Assembly (NCBI RefSeq): GCF_014647835.1
Contig: NZ_BMPY01000028.1
Span: 1-64,000, forward strand
DNA: 64,000 bases
Direction: 5' to 3'
Source of the DNA: Microbispora rosea subsp. aerata
Lineage (GTDB): Bacteria > Actinomycetota > Actinomycetes > Streptosporangiales > Streptosporangiaceae
The number at the start of each line of letters is the position of its first letter. Within the stretch, counting starts at the first letter, position 1. Under the pieces are notes generated by a model, which saw nothing but the letters and a program-made list of their open reading frames with translations, was not told the origin of the DNA and ran no database searches. Shown here in pieces: positions 45,092 through 56,165 of the stretch. The position numbers and the translations under genes are program-made.

Positions 45092-46390
45092 CTACAGGCT
45101 CCAGCCCTTGAGGATGCCCTGGTAGGCGGTGGCGACGTCCTTGAGCATGGGCTCGGTCGTCGTCTGGCCGCCGGCGAGCTTCTGGTAGCCCTCGACCAGC
45201 GGCTGGAACAGCGAGGCGGCCTCCGGGATCCACGGACGCTCGACGGCCGTCTCCATCGGCTTCTGCCACTGGGCGATCTTCGGGTTGGCCGTGGCCTCGG
45301 GGGCGCTGTAGGCGGGCTGGCGGGTCGGCAGCAGGCCGAGCTTGCCGGCGATTTTCGCCTGGCTCTCCGCGCTGGCCATGAACTGGACGAACAGATAGGA
45401 GGCGTCGAGGTTCTGGGAACCGGCGTAGACGGTGTAGTCGTGGCCGCCCAGCGGCGAGCCCGCCTTCACCGAACCGGCCGGAACCGGAGCGACGCCGAAG
45501 TTGTCCGGGTTGTCCTTGAACACCTTCCCACCGAGGTTGTCGGCGTTCGACCACGGACCATTGAAGATCATCGCGACCTTGCCGTCCTTGAACGCGGTCT
45601 GGGCGTTCGTGTAGCTGTCCTGCAGCGCCGGCTTGACGGCGGCGCCCGACGTGATCAGGTCTTCGACGATCTTCACCCCCGCCACGCTCTGCGGGGACGA
45701 GATCGTGATCTTCTTGTTCGGGACGTCGACGAAGTCGCCGCCCTCGCCGTAGATGAACGGAAGCAGGAAGTAGGCGTCCACGTTCAGGGCGAGGCCGCCC
45801 ACCCCGGTCTTCGACTTGACGTCGAGCGCCACCTTCTTGAGGTCGGCCATCGTCGCCGGAGGCTCGTCGTAGCCCGCCTTCTTCAGTAGCTCCTTGTTGT
45901 ACAGGAGGCCGAGGGTGTCCGTCACCTGCGGCACGCCGTACGTCTTGCCGTTGTACTTGCCGCTGGCGGCGGGGACGGGCAGGAACTCCTCGGGCTTGTC
46001 GACGGCGGGGGTGCCGTCGAGCGGCGCGAGGTAGCCGAGCGACGCGAACTCCGCGACCCAGCCGACGTCGGTGCGGAGCACGTCGGGGGCGCCGGACCCG
46101 GACTGCGCCGCGGTCTTGAACTTGTCGCGCGCGTCCGCGAACGGCACGTTGACGTAGTTGACCTTGATCTTCGGGTACTTGGCCTCGAACTCCTTGACGA
46201 GCTCCTGGAAGACCGGGCCCTCGGTGGTGGCGTCCGAGGTGTCCCACCAGGTGACCGTGCCGGACACCTCGGCGGGGGCCACGCTCGTGGCCGGGGCCGA
46301 TCCGGCGGCGTCGCCGGAAGAGTTGCCACAGGCGGTGACCGCCAAAGCGAGCGCCGCGGCGACCGCCGCGGACGTGAGGACTCGCCTCAT
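45092..46390 (-). CDS. Maltodextrin-binding lipoprotein, MalE type
   Basis: 432 residues. The signal peptide ends in a lipobox (ALAVTAC, Cys about residue 21). The mature part is a family 1 extracellular solute-binding protein (GTVTWWDTSDATTEGPVF ... NKELLKKAGYDEPP). First gene of the malEFG-aglA-lacI run. Its promoter lies in 46391-46703. Confidence 0.92.
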   Translation of the reverse strand: MRRVLTSAAVAAALALAVTACGNSSGDAAGSAPATSVAPAEVSGTVTWWDTSDATTEGPVFQELVKEFEAKYPKIKVNYVNVPFADARDKFKTAAQSGSGAPDVLRTDVGWVAEFASLGYLAPLDGTPAVDKPEEFLPVPAASGKYNGKTYGVPQVTDTLGLLYNKELLKKAGYDEPPATMADLKKVALDVKSKTGVGGLALNVDAYFLLPFIYGEGGDFVDVPNKKITISSPQSVAGVKIVEDLITSGAAVKPALQDSYTNAQTAFKDGKVAMIFNGPWSNADNLGGKVFKDNPDNFGVAPVPAGSVKAGSPLGGHDYTVYAGSQNLDASYLFVQFMASAESQAKIAGKLGLLPTRQPAYSAPEATANPKIAQWQKPMETAVERPWIPEAASLFQPLVEGYQKLAGGQTTTEPMLKDVATAYQGILKGWSL

Positions 46391-46703
46391 CTGCGTCGCA
46401 CTCCTTGCTCAGGTGGATTTGAGCGGAACGTAACAGGGGCGCGAAGGACATGAAAGGCCTTACAGAAACTTTCAGCAAATTCGTTACATTTGACGCGCTC
46501 CACACGATCATGCGGAGGTCACGCCGCAACCCTGACAGACGGCTTTAGCAAGGGGAAAGTCGGCAGTAACGAGAAGTTGCACGTAGATGCCGGATCTTTC
46601 ACGACACGTATGGACACGAGTGCCCGTGACGCGATGTACTACCTCATCATTCACACCGATGGCAGGGGATCCGGGCGCGCCTGCCCGGGAGGAACGAGCT
46701 TTC
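46391..46703. promoter_or_regulatory. Divergent promoter region of the transporter and its ATPase
   Basis: About 310 bases between the MalE-type and MsmX-type genes, without a supported gene. It contains TGAAAG (46451-46456) facing CTTTCA (46469-46474) and the word TTCAGCAAATTCG (46471-46483), which resembles a repeated element before the pullulanase gene. A LacI-family operator here is plausible. Confidence 0.45.
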
Positions 46704-47975
46704 ATGAGCACCGTCGTCCTCGACAATGTGACGAAGATCTACCCGGGGGGATACCTCGCGGTCGACCGCATGAACCTGCGTGCGGACGAGGGAGAGCTCC
46801 TCGTCCTGCTCGGGCCGTCCGGCTGCGGGAAGTCCACGCTGCTGCGCATGATCGCGGGGCTGGAGGAGATCACCTCCGGTGACCTGTGGCTGGGCGGGCA
46901 GCTCGCCAACCATCTCGCCCCCCGGGACCGGGACGTCGCGATGGTCTTCCAGAACGGCGCCCTGTATCCCCACCGGACGGTACGCGGCAACCTGTCCTTC
47001 CCGCTGGAGATCGCCAAGGCGGACCCCACCATGGTGAAGCAGCGGGTCGTCGAGCTGTCACGCGCGCTGCACATCGACGAGACGCTGGACCGGCGGCCGG
47101 GCACGCTGTCGGGTGGTCAACGCCAGCGTGTGGCGATGGGCCGCGCGATCGTGCGCCAGCCCTCGCTGTTCCTGATGGACGAGCCGCTGTCCAACCTGGA
47201 CGCCGGCATGCGCACCGAGCTGCGCATGGAGATCTCGTCGCTGGTGCGCGCCCTCGGGGTCACCACCATCTACGTGACACACGACCAGGTCGAGGCGCTC
47301 ACCCTGGCCGACCGCATCGCCATCATGAACCGGGGCGTGCTGCAGGACATCGGCACCCCGGCGCAGGTCTACAACGACCCCGCGACCGCGTTCACCGCCG
47401 CGTTCCTCAACTCCCAGCAGCTCAACCTGCTCGCGGCGACCGTGCGCACCCCGCAGAACCAGTTCATCATGCTCGACTTCGGCCCGCACCAGATCACCAT
47501 GCCCTGGACCGATCCACGGGCGTACGCGGTGTCACAGCACACCGGCATGCAGATCATCGTGGGGATCCGGCCGGACGGGCTGGTGCCGGTGCCGGAGCGG
47601 ACGGAGGGCCCGACCTTCTTCGGCCGGGTCAGGACGCTGGAGTATCACGGCCACGAGTGGCTCGCCTACCTGGAGGCCGGGATCCCGGCCGTCACCGTGC
47701 CGGAGCCGCCGGACCGCCGCCAGCTCAACGGCGGGGGCGCCGGGGGAAGGGCGCGGTCCATGATGCGCCGCCTGCTGAACGGCTTGGCCGCCGCGGAGGA
47801 GGAGCAGCCGCCGCCGACCACGCAGCCGGGCACGCACCGCCGCGCCGACCTGATCGTCAGGCTCGGCAACCGGCCGGTGTGGCGCGCGGGCGACGCCGGG
47901 CGGGTCGCCGTCGACGTCTCCAGGCTCATGCTGTTCACGATGGACGGCAAGCGCATCGACCCGCCGCGCCGCTAG
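46704..47975 (+). CDS. Carbohydrate ABC transporter ATPase, MsmK/MalK type, with C-terminal insertion
   Basis: 423 residues. GPSGCGKSTLL (Walker A), LSGGQRQRVAMGRAI (signature), LFLMDEPLSNLD (Walker B) and VTHDQVEAL (switch) in the first 235 residues. The C-terminal OB/TOBE regulatory domain is interrupted after about residue 330 by a low-complexity insert of about 50 residues (NGGGAGGRARSMMRRLLNG, then Glu/Pro/Thr). The start at 46704 has GGGAGG upstream. Divergent from the MalE-type gene; likely energises that transporter. Confidence 0.88.
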   Translation: MSTVVLDNVTKIYPGGYLAVDRMNLRADEGELLVLLGPSGCGKSTLLRMIAGLEEITSGDLWLGGQLANHLAPRDRDVAMVFQNGALYPHRTVRGNLSFPLEIAKADPTMVKQRVVELSRALHIDETLDRRPGTLSGGQRQRVAMGRAIVRQPSLFLMDEPLSNLDAGMRTELRMEISSLVRALGVTTIYVTHDQVEALTLADRIAIMNRGVLQDIGTPAQVYNDPATAFTAAFLNSQQLNLLAATVRTPQNQFIMLDFGPHQITMPWTDPRAYAVSQHTGMQIIVGIRPDGLVPVPERTEGPTFFGRVRTLEYHGHEWLAYLEAGIPAVTVPEPPDRRQLNGGGAGGRARSMMRRLLNGLAAAEEEQPPPTTQPGTHRRADLIVRLGNRPVWRAGDAGRVAVDVSRLMLFTMDGKRIDPPRR

Positions 47976-47983
47976 GTGTTCCG

Positions 47984-48601
47984 CTAGAAGGCGCGGCTGA
48001 CGCCGCGGGCCAGCACGGAGACGATCCCCACCAGGCGGACGATCTTGTCCAGCTCGGCCCGGTGGAACGCCGGTCCCTGGGCACGGGCCACCACCAGGTG
48101 GACGCCGTCCATCGGCACGCTCGCCAGGTGCAGCCCGCCCTCCTCGAACGCCGCCGCGCGCAGCGGGGTCAGGTCGGCGGCGGGCACGGTCTGCGGCGCC
48201 TGCCAGCTTCCGTGGACGACCTTGCCGTCGGCCGAGTCGACCGCCACCGCCCACTCCGCGCTGACCAGGTCGGGCACGGCGTCGACCAGGGTGATGTACG
48301 CCCGCTCGGGGTCGGCGGCGACGTGGCCGAGCAGGTCGTAGTCGGGGCTCGTGCCGGGCACCTCCCTGGTCGGCCACACGCCCTCCACGCGGGTGCCCGG
48401 CACCACGCCGATCCGGTCGCGCAGCTCGCCGGGCTCGAACACCCCCGACCAGGAGACGGTGAAGTCGTCCACCGCGCGGCCCCCCTGCCGCTCCAGCACG
48501 GTGACCTGCAGGATGTCCGCCCCCATCACGCCGAACGCGCGCGCCACCTGGCCGAGCACCCCGGGCCGGTCAGGGAGCGAGACCCGCAGCCGCAGCAACA
48601 T
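47984..48601 (-). CDS. ACT-domain protein
   Basis: 205 residues. The N-terminal ACT domain begins MLLRLRVSLPDRPGVLGQVARAFG and would bind a small ligand, often an amino acid. The rest (about 90-205, YDLLGHVAADPERAYITLVDAVPDLV ...) is a second regulatory-looking domain with no catalytic signature. Convergent with the ATPase gene (8 bases between stops). Start at 48601 follows GAGGTGG. Confidence 0.75.
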   Translation of the reverse strand: MLLRLRVSLPDRPGVLGQVARAFGVMGADILQVTVLERQGGRAVDDFTVSWSGVFEPGELRDRIGVVPGTRVEGVWPTREVPGTSPDYDLLGHVAADPERAYITLVDAVPDLVSAEWAVAVDSADGKVVHGSWQAPQTVPAADLTPLRAAAFEEGGLHLASVPMDGVHLVVARAQGPAFHRAELDKIVRLVGIVSVLARGVSRAF

Positions 48602-48697
48602 CCCCCACCACCTCCTCTTCGCGGCCTTCCCATTCGCGACACCAACAGTGTCGGACACAGGTTTCGCCACTGTTACACGGGTGGGTCACGGAATGGC

Positions 48698-48735
48698 TGC
48701 AATATTTCTGGAAGTTGCAGCAATATCTTGCACGA
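48698..48735. promoter_or_regulatory. Candidate LacI-type operator before the amylase-pullulanase gene
   Basis: GCAATAT is repeated at 48699-48705 and 48720-48726 (21-base period), interleaved with TTGCA at 48715-48719 and 48729-48733. TTGCA-type repeats mark maltose-repressor sites upstream of actinobacterial amylase genes. The site ends about 30 bases before the start codon. Confidence 0.5.
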
Positions 48736-48763
48736 ACCAGTGTCTAACAGTAGCTTCCCGGCC

Positions 48764-51700
48764 ATGGTGACCCCCCAGCACCGGCGTACGCGCGCGCCCG
48801 GGGCAGCCCTGAGGGCAGCGCTCACGGCACTGACCACCGTCACGGCCCTCACCGCCGCGCTCGCCGTCCCGCCGCTCACACCTCCCGCCGCCGCCGCGCC
48901 GCGCCCCCCGGCCGCACCGGGCGCGCCGTCCGACGCCGAACTCGCCCGCGACGCCCTCCGCGCGGACCTGTCCCGCGAGCGGCTGTACTTCGCGATGACC
49001 GACCGGTTCGCCGACGGCGACCCCTCCAACAACCGGGGCGGGCTGTCCGGCGACCGGCTGACGACCGGCTACGACCCCACGGACAAGGGCTTCTACCAGG
49101 GCGGCGACCTCGCCGGCCTGATCGGCAAGCTCGACTACATCAAGGGCCTCGGCGCCACGGCCGTCTGGCTCACGCCGTCGTTCAAGAACCGGCCCGTGCA
49201 GGGCGCCGGGGCGGACGCGAGCGCCGGCTACCACGGCTACTGGATCACCGACTTCACCAGGATCGACCCGCACCTCGGCACCAACGCGCAGATGAAGCGC
49301 CTCGTCAAGGAGGCACACAAGCGCGGCATGAAGGTGTTCTTCGACATCATCACCAACCACACCGCCGACCTCATCGACTACAAGGAGAAGACGTACGGCT
49401 ATCGCGGCAAGGCCGCCCATCCCTACGTGGACGCCTCCGGCCGGGTCTTCGACGACCGCGACTACGCCCTGCGCGACGACTTCCCGAAGGTGACCGCCGA
49501 GTCGTTCCCGTACACGCCGGTGGTGACGGCGAAGACGAAGGTGCCGTCCTGGCTGAACGACCCGACGATGTACCACAACCGGGGCGACTCGACCTTCTCC
49601 GGCGAGAGCTCCGAGTACGGCGACTTCTCCGGCCTCGACGACCTGTGGACCGAGCGTCCCGAGGTCGTCAAGGGCATGATCGACATCTACAAGACGTGGG
49701 TCAAAGAGACCGGCGTCGACGGCTTCCGCATCGACACCGCCAAGCACGTCAACATGGAGTTCTGGCAGCGTTTCGCGCCCGCCCTGCACGGCTACGCCGC
49801 CAAGCTCGGCAACGACCGGTTCTTCATGTTCGGCGAGGTCTACAGCTCCGACCCCGCGTTCGAGAGCCGCTACACGACCACGGGCGGGCTCGACGCCACG
49901 CTGGACTTCGGCTTCCAGGAGGCGGCGCGCTCGTTCGCCGGCGGCGGCGACGCCGCGAGCCTCGGCAGGCTGTACGCCGCCGACGACTACTTCACCGACG
50001 CCGACTCCAACGCCTCGTCGCTGCCGACGTTCCTCGGCAACCACGACATGGGCCGGATCGGCTACTTCCTGAAGCAGGACGACCCCGCGGCGGACGACGC
50101 GACGCTGCTCGCCCGCGACCGCCTGGCCCACCAGCTCATGTATCTGACCCGCGGCCAGCCGGTCGTGTACTACGGCGACGAACAGGGCTTCACCGGCGGC
50201 GGAGGCGACAAGGACGCCCGGCAGCCGATGTTCGCCTCGAAGACGGCCGACTACCTCGACGACGACCTCATCGGCACGACGGCGACCCACGCGACGGCCA
50301 ACTTCGTCACCACCCATCCCCTCTACACCTCGATCGCCGAGCTGGCCCGGCTGCGCGACCGCTACCCCGCGCTGGCTGACGGCGCCCAGATCGTGCGGCT
50401 GGCGAGCGGGAACGTGTTCGCGTTCTCCCGGATCGCCGCCAAGGAGCGGGTCGAGTTCGTGGTGGCGCTCAACAACGGCGCGGCGGCCAGGGCCGTGCGG
50501 ATCCCGACCTACTCCCCCGGCGCCTCCTTCACCCAGGTGTACGGCGGGGCGGCGAGGCTCACCAGCGGCTCCGACGGGACGCTGGCGGTGACCGTGCCGC
50601 CGCTGTCGGCCGTCGTCTACCGCGCGGACAAGCCCCTGGCCGCTCCCGCGGCGGCTCCGCGGGTCACCCTCACCCTGCCCGGCCAGACCCTGCGCGGCAC
50701 GGCCGACGACGGCCGCGTGCCGATCTCCGCCGAGGTGCCCGGCGACGGGTTCGCGCAGGTCACCTTCGCCGTCAAGGCCGGGGAGGCGCCCTGGCGGGTG
50801 CTCGGCACCGACGACGCGCCCAACGGGCGCACCTACCGCGTCTTCCACGACCTCACCGGCGTGCCCGAGGGCGCCCCGCTCACGTACAAGGCCGTGGTGA
50901 AGGACTCGGCGGGCCGGTACGCCTCCGCCACGGCGACCGCCACCGCCGGCCCCGAGCCCGCGGCGGAGGAGCCGGGCGCGGTCACGCGCGACTACCTGGT
51001 GGTCCACTACAAGCGCGCCGGCGGCGACTACGACGGCTGGGGCCTGCACGCCTGGGGCGACATCGACCAGACCGTCGAGTGGGGCTCGCCGGTCGCGTTC
51101 GAGGGCGAGGACGCCTTCGGCCGCTTCGCCTGGCTGAAGCTCAAGCCCGGCGCGACCGAGGTCGGACTGATCACCCACAGGGGCGACACCAAGGACCAGG
51201 GCGACCGCATGGTCAACCCGGCGCGCACCGGCGAGGTGTGGCTCGTCGAGGGCAGGCCCGAGGTGTACGCCTCCAGGGCCGCCGCCGAGGGATACGCCAC
51301 GATCCACTACCACCGGCCCGACGGCGCGTACGACGGCTGGGGCCTGCACCTGTGGGGCGAGGCGATCGCCGACGGCGCGGGCACCGACTGGAGCTCCCCG
51401 CGCCCGCCGGACGGGACGGACTCCTTCGGGGCCTTCTGGCGGGTGCCGCTGAAGAACGCCGACGCGCCGCTGAACTACATCATCCACAAGGGCGACACGA
51501 AGGACCCCGGCCCCGACCAGTCGTTCGTCCCGGCGCGGCAGCCCGAGGCGTACGTCACCTCGGGCGGGACGGCGATCCACGCGAGCGCGGCGGCGGCCCG
51601 GAACGTCGCGGTGCTGCACTACCACCGCGAGGACGGCGACTACACCGGCTGGGGCCTGCATTTCTGGGGCGACGCCGCCGGCTCGGTCGAGTGGGGCGAC

Positions 51701-54484
51701 CCGCTGAAGCCGGCCGGGACCGACGCCTTCGGCGTGTACTTCGAGGTGCCGCTCAAGGACGACGCGAAGACGCTCGGCTGGATCATCCACAAGGGCGACG
51801 TCAAGGACCAGCAGGCCGACCAGGCGCTCGACCTCGGCGTAACCGGCCACGAGGCGTGGAAACTGTCGGGTGTGGACGGATACCTGCTGCCGCAGCCCGC
51901 GTCCTTCGGGGCGGACGCCGACCTGACCAAGGCGACGGCCCAGTGGATCGACCGGGACACGGTCGCCTGGAAGGGCAGGGTCGCCGAGGCGAACCGCTAC
52001 GCGCTGGCCTACTCCCCGAAGGGCGACATCGCCTACGCCAAGGGCGACCTGACCGGGGACGTCCACCTCATCCGCCTGACGCCCGGGCGGCTCACCGAGG
52101 CGCAGCAGGCCGCCCGGCCGCATCTGGCGGCGTACGGCGGGCTGAAGGTGGACCCGCGCGACGCCGACCTCGTGCGCGACGCGCTGCGCGGCCAGGTCGT
52201 GGCGATCGAGCGCGGGCCCTCCGGCGCGCTGCTGACCGCCACGGGCGTGCAGATCCCCGGCGTGCTCGACGACCTGTACGCCGGGGCCGCGAAGGTCCCG
52301 CTCGGGCCGACCGGCCGCGGCGGGCTCGCGGTGTGGGCGCCCACGGCCCGGAAGGTCGAGCTGGCCCTGTACGACGGTCCCGACGGCGACCGCAGGACGG
52401 TGCACCGGATGCGCCGCGACGACGCCACCGGCGTGTGGTCGATCGACGGCCCGGCCTCGTGGCGGGGCAAGTACTACACCTACCTCGTCACCGTCTACGC
52501 CCCCGCCGCCGGGAAGATCGTGACCAACGAGGTGACCGACCCCTACAGCCTGTCGGTCTCGACGGGCTCGGGGCGCAGCCAGATCGTCGACCTCGGCGAC
52601 CGGGCGCTGCGGCCCGCCGGATGGACCTCGCTGAGGAAGCCCCCGGCGGTGCGCCAGGACCGGGCCTCGATCTACGAACTGCACGTGCGCGACTTCTCCG
52701 CCTCCGACGCCACGGTCCCCGAGGCCGAGCGCGGCACTTACAAGGCGTTCACCGAGGCCGGCAGCGCGGGGATGACCGAGCTGCGGAGCCTGGCCGAGGA
52801 CGGGCTGACCCACGTGCACCTGCTGCCGGCCTTCGACTTCGCCACCGTGCCGGATCGGAAGGCCGACCGCACCGAGCCGGGCTGCGACCTGGCCGCGCTG
52901 CCGCCCGACTCCGACCGCCAGCAGGCGTGCGTCGCGGAGACGGCCGCGAAGGACTCGTTCAACTGGGGCTACGACCCGCTGCACTACACCGTGCCGGAGG
53001 GGTCGTACGCCACGGACCCGGACAAGCGGATCAAGGAGTTCCGCGAGATGGTCGCGGCCCTCAACGGGGCGGGCCTGCGGGTGGTCATGGACGTCGTCTA
53101 CAACCACACCCACGCCGCCGGCCAGGACCCGGGGAGCGTGCTCGACCGCGTCGTGCCCGGCTATTACCACCGGCTCTTGGACGACGGCACGGTGGCCACC
53201 TCCACCTGCTGCGCGAACACCGCCCCCGAGCACACGATGATGGGCCGGCTCGTCGTCGACTCGGTCGTCACCTGGGCGAAGCAATACAAGATCGACGGCT
53301 TCCGGTTCGACCTGATGGGCCACCACCCCAAGGCCAACATCCTGGCCGTGCGCGAGGCGCTCGACGCGCTCACGCCCGCAAAGGACGGCGTGGACGGCAA
53401 GTCGATCATCCTGTACGGCGAGGGCTGGAACTTCGGCGAGGTGGCCGACAACGCCAGGTTCGAGCAGGCCACCCAGGCCAACATGGCCGGCACCGGCATC
53501 GGCACCTTCAACGACCGGCTGCGCGACGCCGTGCGCGGCGGCTCTCCGTTCGACGCCGACCCGGGCATCCGGGGCTTCGGCTCCGGCCTGGGCGACGAGC
53601 CCGGCGACCGGCTCGCGCACTACGAGGACATGATCAAGGTCGGGCTCGCGGGCAACCTGCGCGACTTCACGTTCACCGGGTCGTCCGGCGCGCCGGTCAA
53701 GGGCTCGGAGGTCGACTACAACGGCGCGCCCGCGGGGTACGCCGCCACGCCGGCCGACTCGGTGACGTACGTCGACGCCCACGACAACGAGACCCTGTTC
53801 GACGCGCTCGCCTACAAGCTGCCCGCCGGCACCCCGATGGCCGACCGGGTCAGGATGCAGACGCTGTCGCTGGCGACGGCCCTGCTCGGCCAGGGCACGG
53901 CCTTCGTCCACGCGGGCAGCGAGCGGCTGCGGTCCAAGTCTCTCGACCGCAACTCCTACGACTCGGGCGACTGGTTCAACCGCCTGCTGTGGGACTGCCG
54001 CCAGGGCAACGGGTTCGGCGGCGGCCTGCCGCCCGCGCGGGACAACGAGGCGCGCTGGCCGTACGCGCGGCCCCTGCTCGCCGACCCCGCGCTGCGGCCG
54101 GACTGCGCGGCGATCGGGGCGGCCCGGGCGAGGTTCGGCGAGCTGCTGCGGATCCGCTACTCCTCCCCCGCCTTCTCGCTGGGCTCCGCGGCGGAGATCG
54201 GCAGGCGGGTCTCCTTCCCGCCGTCCGGCACGCCCGGTGTGATCGTCATGCGCATCGACGCCGCCGGCGTCGATCCCGCGAACAAGGCGATCTACGTGGT
54301 GTTCAACGCCACCGGGAAGACGGCCGCACCCTCTGTGCCCGCGCTGAAGGGCGCCGAGGTCGCGCTGCACCCGGTGCAGGCGGCGTCGGACGACACGGTG
54401 GTGCGGCAGGCGTCGGCGGACCCGGCGACCGGCACGCTGACCGTGCCCGCCCGCACGGTCGCGGTGTTCACCGAGACGCCATAA
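48764..54484 (+). CDS. Secreted alpha-amylase/pullulanase fusion (amylopullulanase)
   Basis: 1,906 residues. A signal peptide (residues about 15-47) leads to a complete GH13 amylase domain (about 65-620: [30 protein letters not shown]). A linker domain precedes three pullulanase-associated (CBM41-like) repeats at about 744, 845 and 948 ([18 protein letters not shown] and variants). A CBM48-like region (about 1185) and a second GH13 pullulanase domain follow (about 1300-1800: [34 protein letters not shown]). Both catalytic sets look intact, so it should cut alpha-1,4 and alpha-1,6 links in starch. The products would feed the adjacent MalEFG/AglA system. Confidence 0.93.
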   Translation: MVTPQHRRTRAPGAALRAALTALTTVTALTAALAVPPLTPPAAAAPRPPAAPGAPSDAELARDALRADLSRERLYFAMTDRFADGDPSNNRGGLSGDRLTTGYDPTDKGFYQGGDLAGLIGKLDYIKGLGATAVWLTPSFKNRPVQGAGADASAGYHGYWITDFTRIDPHLGTNAQMKRLVKEAHKRGMKVFFDIITNHTADLIDYKEKTYGYRGKAAHPYVDASGRVFDDRDYALRDDFPKVTAESFPYTPVVTAKTKVPSWLNDPTMYHNRGDSTFSGESSEYGDFSGLDDLWTERPEVVKGMIDIYKTWVKETGVDGFRIDTAKHVNMEFWQRFAPALHGYAAKLGNDRFFMFGEVYSSDPAFESRYTTTGGLDATLDFGFQEAARSFAGGGDAASLGRLYAADDYFTDADSNASSLPTFLGNHDMGRIGYFLKQDDPAADDATLLARDRLAHQLMYLTRGQPVVYYGDEQGFTGGGGDKDARQPMFASKTADYLDDDLIGTTATHATANFVTTHPLYTSIAELARLRDRYPALADGAQIVRLASGNVFAFSRIAAKERVEFVVALNNGAAARAVRIPTYSPGASFTQVYGGAARLTSGSDGTLAVTVPPLSAVVYRADKPLAAPAAAPRVTLTLPGQTLRGTADDGRVPISAEVPGDGFAQVTFAVKAGEAPWRVLGTDDAPNGRTYRVFHDLTGVPEGAPLTYKAVVKDSAGRYASATATATAGPEPAAEEPGAVTRDYLVVHYKRAGGDYDGWGLHAWGDIDQTVEWGSPVAFEGEDAFGRFAWLKLKPGATEVGLITHRGDTKDQGDRMVNPARTGEVWLVEGRPEVYASRAAAEGYATIHYHRPDGAYDGWGLHLWGEAIADGAGTDWSSPRPPDGTDSFGAFWRVPLKNADAPLNYIIHKGDTKDPGPDQSFVPARQPEAYVTSGGTAIHASAAAARNVAVLHYHREDGDYTGWGLHFWGDAAGSVEWGDPLKPAGTDAFGVYFEVPLKDDAKTLGWIIHKGDVKDQQADQALDLGVTGHEAWKLSGVDGYLLPQPASFGADADLTKATAQWIDRDTVAWKGRVAEANRYALAYSPKGDIAYAKGDLTGDVHLIRLTPGRLTEAQQAARPHLAAYGGLKVDPRDADLVRDALRGQVVAIERGPSGALLTATGVQIPGVLDDLYAGAAKVPLGPTGRGGLAVWAPTARKVELALYDGPDGDRRTVHRMRRDDATGVWSIDGPASWRGKYYTYLVTVYAPAAGKIVTNEVTDPYSLSVSTGSGRSQIVDLGDRALRPAGWTSLRKPPAVRQDRASIYELHVRDFSASDATVPEAERGTYKAFTEAGSAGMTELRSLAEDGLTHVHLLPAFDFATVPDRKADRTEPGCDLAALPPDSDRQQACVAETAAKDSFNWGYDPLHYTVPEGSYATDPDKRIKEFREMVAALNGAGLRVVMDVVYNHTHAAGQDPGSVLDRVVPGYYHRLLDDGTVATSTCCANTAPEHTMMGRLVVDSVVTWAKQYKIDGFRFDLMGHHPKANILAVREALDALTPAKDGVDGKSIILYGEGWNFGEVADNARFEQATQANMAGTGIGTFNDRLRDAVRGGSPFDADPGIRGFGSGLGDEPGDRLAHYEDMIKVGLAGNLRDFTFTGSSGAPVKGSEVDYNGAPAGYAATPADSVTYVDAHDNETLFDALAYKLPAGTPMADRVRMQTLSLATALLGQGTAFVHAGSERLRSKSLDRNSYDSGDWFNRLLWDCRQGNGFGGGLPPARDNEARWPYARPLLADPALRPDCAAIGAARARFGELLRIRYSSPAFSLGSAAEIGRRVSFPPSGTPGVIVMRIDAAGVDPANKAIYVVFNATGKTAAPSVPALKGAEVALHPVQAASDDTVVRQASADPATGTLTVPARTVAVFTETP

Positions 54485-54495
54485 GGGATGGCGTT

Positions 54496-54526
54496 GGTGG
54501 CGCGTCCCGGCCCGGGGCGCGCCACC
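54496..54526 (+). terminator. Hairpin terminator after the amylase-pullulanase gene
   Basis: GGTGGCGCG (54496-54504) pairs with CGCGCCACC (54518-54526), and the stem continues inward through CCC/GGG with one G-U pair, 11 bases after the stop. Confidence 0.7.
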
Positions 54527-54625
54527 GACCAGGCTTGCGGAGTAATGGGAGACTTTGGGCATCTTTGGCGGGAGCTTTTCGGTGTCGCGAGTTTCCCTAA
54601 AGATGACCATGAGTAGCCTCGGGTA

Positions 54626-56041
54626 ATGCTCCTCCCCAGGCGCTCCCCGTCGCTGCGAGCCCGGCTGGCACTCCTCGCCACCGGGACCGCCGCGATCCTC
54701 CTGATCCCGCTCGCGATCCTGGTGCACGTGCTCGTCCGGGACATGGTCGCGGACCAGATCTGGGACGAGAGCCTGAACACCGCCACGCACGTCGCCGCGC
54801 AGGTCCGCGACGGACGCCTGAGCGACCCCATCCCGGTCGGCGAGAACGGCATCAACCTGATCGAGGTGACGAGGCCGGACGGCCGGATCGTCGCCGAGAG
54901 CGCCGCCGCCAGGGCCCTGACGCGCCTGAGCCCGTTACGCCCGGCGCCCGACCGCGAGATCACCCAGACCACGGCCTGCTCGCCCGCCGGGCGGGACTGC
55001 CTCTACGTGACCGTGCTGCGGGTGTCCCCCGACTCCGGCCCGGCCCTCATCTACGCCGGCCGGGCGGCCCCGCCGATCCTCGGCACCCCCTTCGCGCTGC
55101 CGTCGCTGTTCCTCCTGGCCCTGCTGCTCACCGCCCTGGCGGGCTGGACGGCGTACAAGGTCACCGGCCGCGCGCTGCGGCCCGTGGAGGCGATCCGGTC
55201 GGAGCTCGCCGAGATCAACGAGAACAACCCCGGCGGCCGGGTGCCCGAGCCGCCGGGCGACGACGAGTTCTCCCGGCTGGCCCAGGCGGCCAACGACGCG
55301 CTGTCCCGGCTGGACATGTCGATCCAGCGGCAGCGGCAGTTCGCCGCCGACGCCTCGCACGAGCTGCTCACCCCCATCACCGGGATCCGCGCCCAGCTGG
55401 AGAGCGCGCGGCTGCACCCGGAGGACACCGACGAGGCCGTCCGCGCCGCGCTGCGCGACACCGAGCGTCTGGAGGCGATCGTCGCCGACCTGCTCCTGCT
55501 CGCCCGGATCCCGACGGTCCCCGAGACCGCCAGGGAGGAGGTCGACCTGTCCCACCTGGTCGCCTGCGAGGTCGAGCGGCGGCACGAGCGGCTGCCGACC
55601 CACCTCCACAACACCCCCGGCGTGATCGTCCGGGGCATGCGCAGGCACCTCACCCGGGTGGTGGCGAACCTGCTCGACAACGCCGAGCGGCACGCGCTGA
55701 CCCTGGTCTGCGTACGGCTCGAGCGCACGGAGGACGAGGCCGTCCTGCACGTGCGCAACGACGGCCGGCCGATCTCCGAGGCCGACTGCGAGCGGATCTT
55801 CGAGCGGTTCTACCGCACCGACACCGCGCGCAGCCGCGACCGCGGCGGCACCGGCCTCGGCCTGGCCATCGCCCGGGAGGTCGTGGAGGCGCACGGCGGC
55901 TCGATCCGGGTCGAGAACGTCACCGACGGCGAGCCGGGCGTGCGGTTCGTGATCAGGTTGCCGCTGGTTCCGGGCGCCGCCGCCCCGGTGAGCGGCGACA
56001 CGGTGAGCGGCGACACGGCGGGCGGCGACACGGAAAGTTAA
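54626..56041 (+). CDS. Sensor histidine kinase without adjacent response regulator
   Basis: 471 residues. Membrane segments at about 15-37 and 152-175 flank an extracytoplasmic sensor of about 110 residues with a Cys pair (ACSPAGRDCLY). HAMP, HisKA with H245 (ASHELLTPITG), and HATPase_c (NLLDNAERH, GGTGLGLAIAREVV) follow. The C terminus has tandem SGDT repeats (VSGDTVSGDTAGGDT). No response regulator gene is next to it. Upstream is the pullulanase terminator. Confidence 0.9.
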   Translation: MLLPRRSPSLRARLALLATGTAAILLIPLAILVHVLVRDMVADQIWDESLNTATHVAAQVRDGRLSDPIPVGENGINLIEVTRPDGRIVAESAAARALTRLSPLRPAPDREITQTTACSPAGRDCLYVTVLRVSPDSGPALIYAGRAAPPILGTPFALPSLFLLALLLTALAGWTAYKVTGRALRPVEAIRSELAEINENNPGGRVPEPPGDDEFSRLAQAANDALSRLDMSIQRQRQFAADASHELLTPITGIRAQLESARLHPEDTDEAVRAALRDTERLEAIVADLLLLARIPTVPETAREEVDLSHLVACEVERRHERLPTHLHNTPGVIVRGMRRHLTRVVANLLDNAERHALTLVCVRLERTEDEAVLHVRNDGRPISEADCERIFERFYRTDTARSRDRGGTGLGLAIAREVVEAHGGSIRVENVTDGEPGVRFVIRLPLVPGAAAPVSGDTVSGDTAGGDTES

Positions 56042-56165
56042 CAGGCGCGCCCCTGGTCGTTCAGCCGAGTAACCCCGAACGAAAGGACCTGCTGGCTAGT
56101 TTTCGGGACACCCGGCCCCCTTGGGTCACACGGGTCCCCCGAAGTCGCAGGTAGAGGAGTCACTC

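Noticed and set aside
48686-54790. A 2,034-codon open frame on the minus strand opposite the amylase-pullulanase gene
   Set aside because: Its composition is Arg/Gly/Val/Ala/Pro filler with no domain motif; it is the antisense shadow of a real GC-rich gene.
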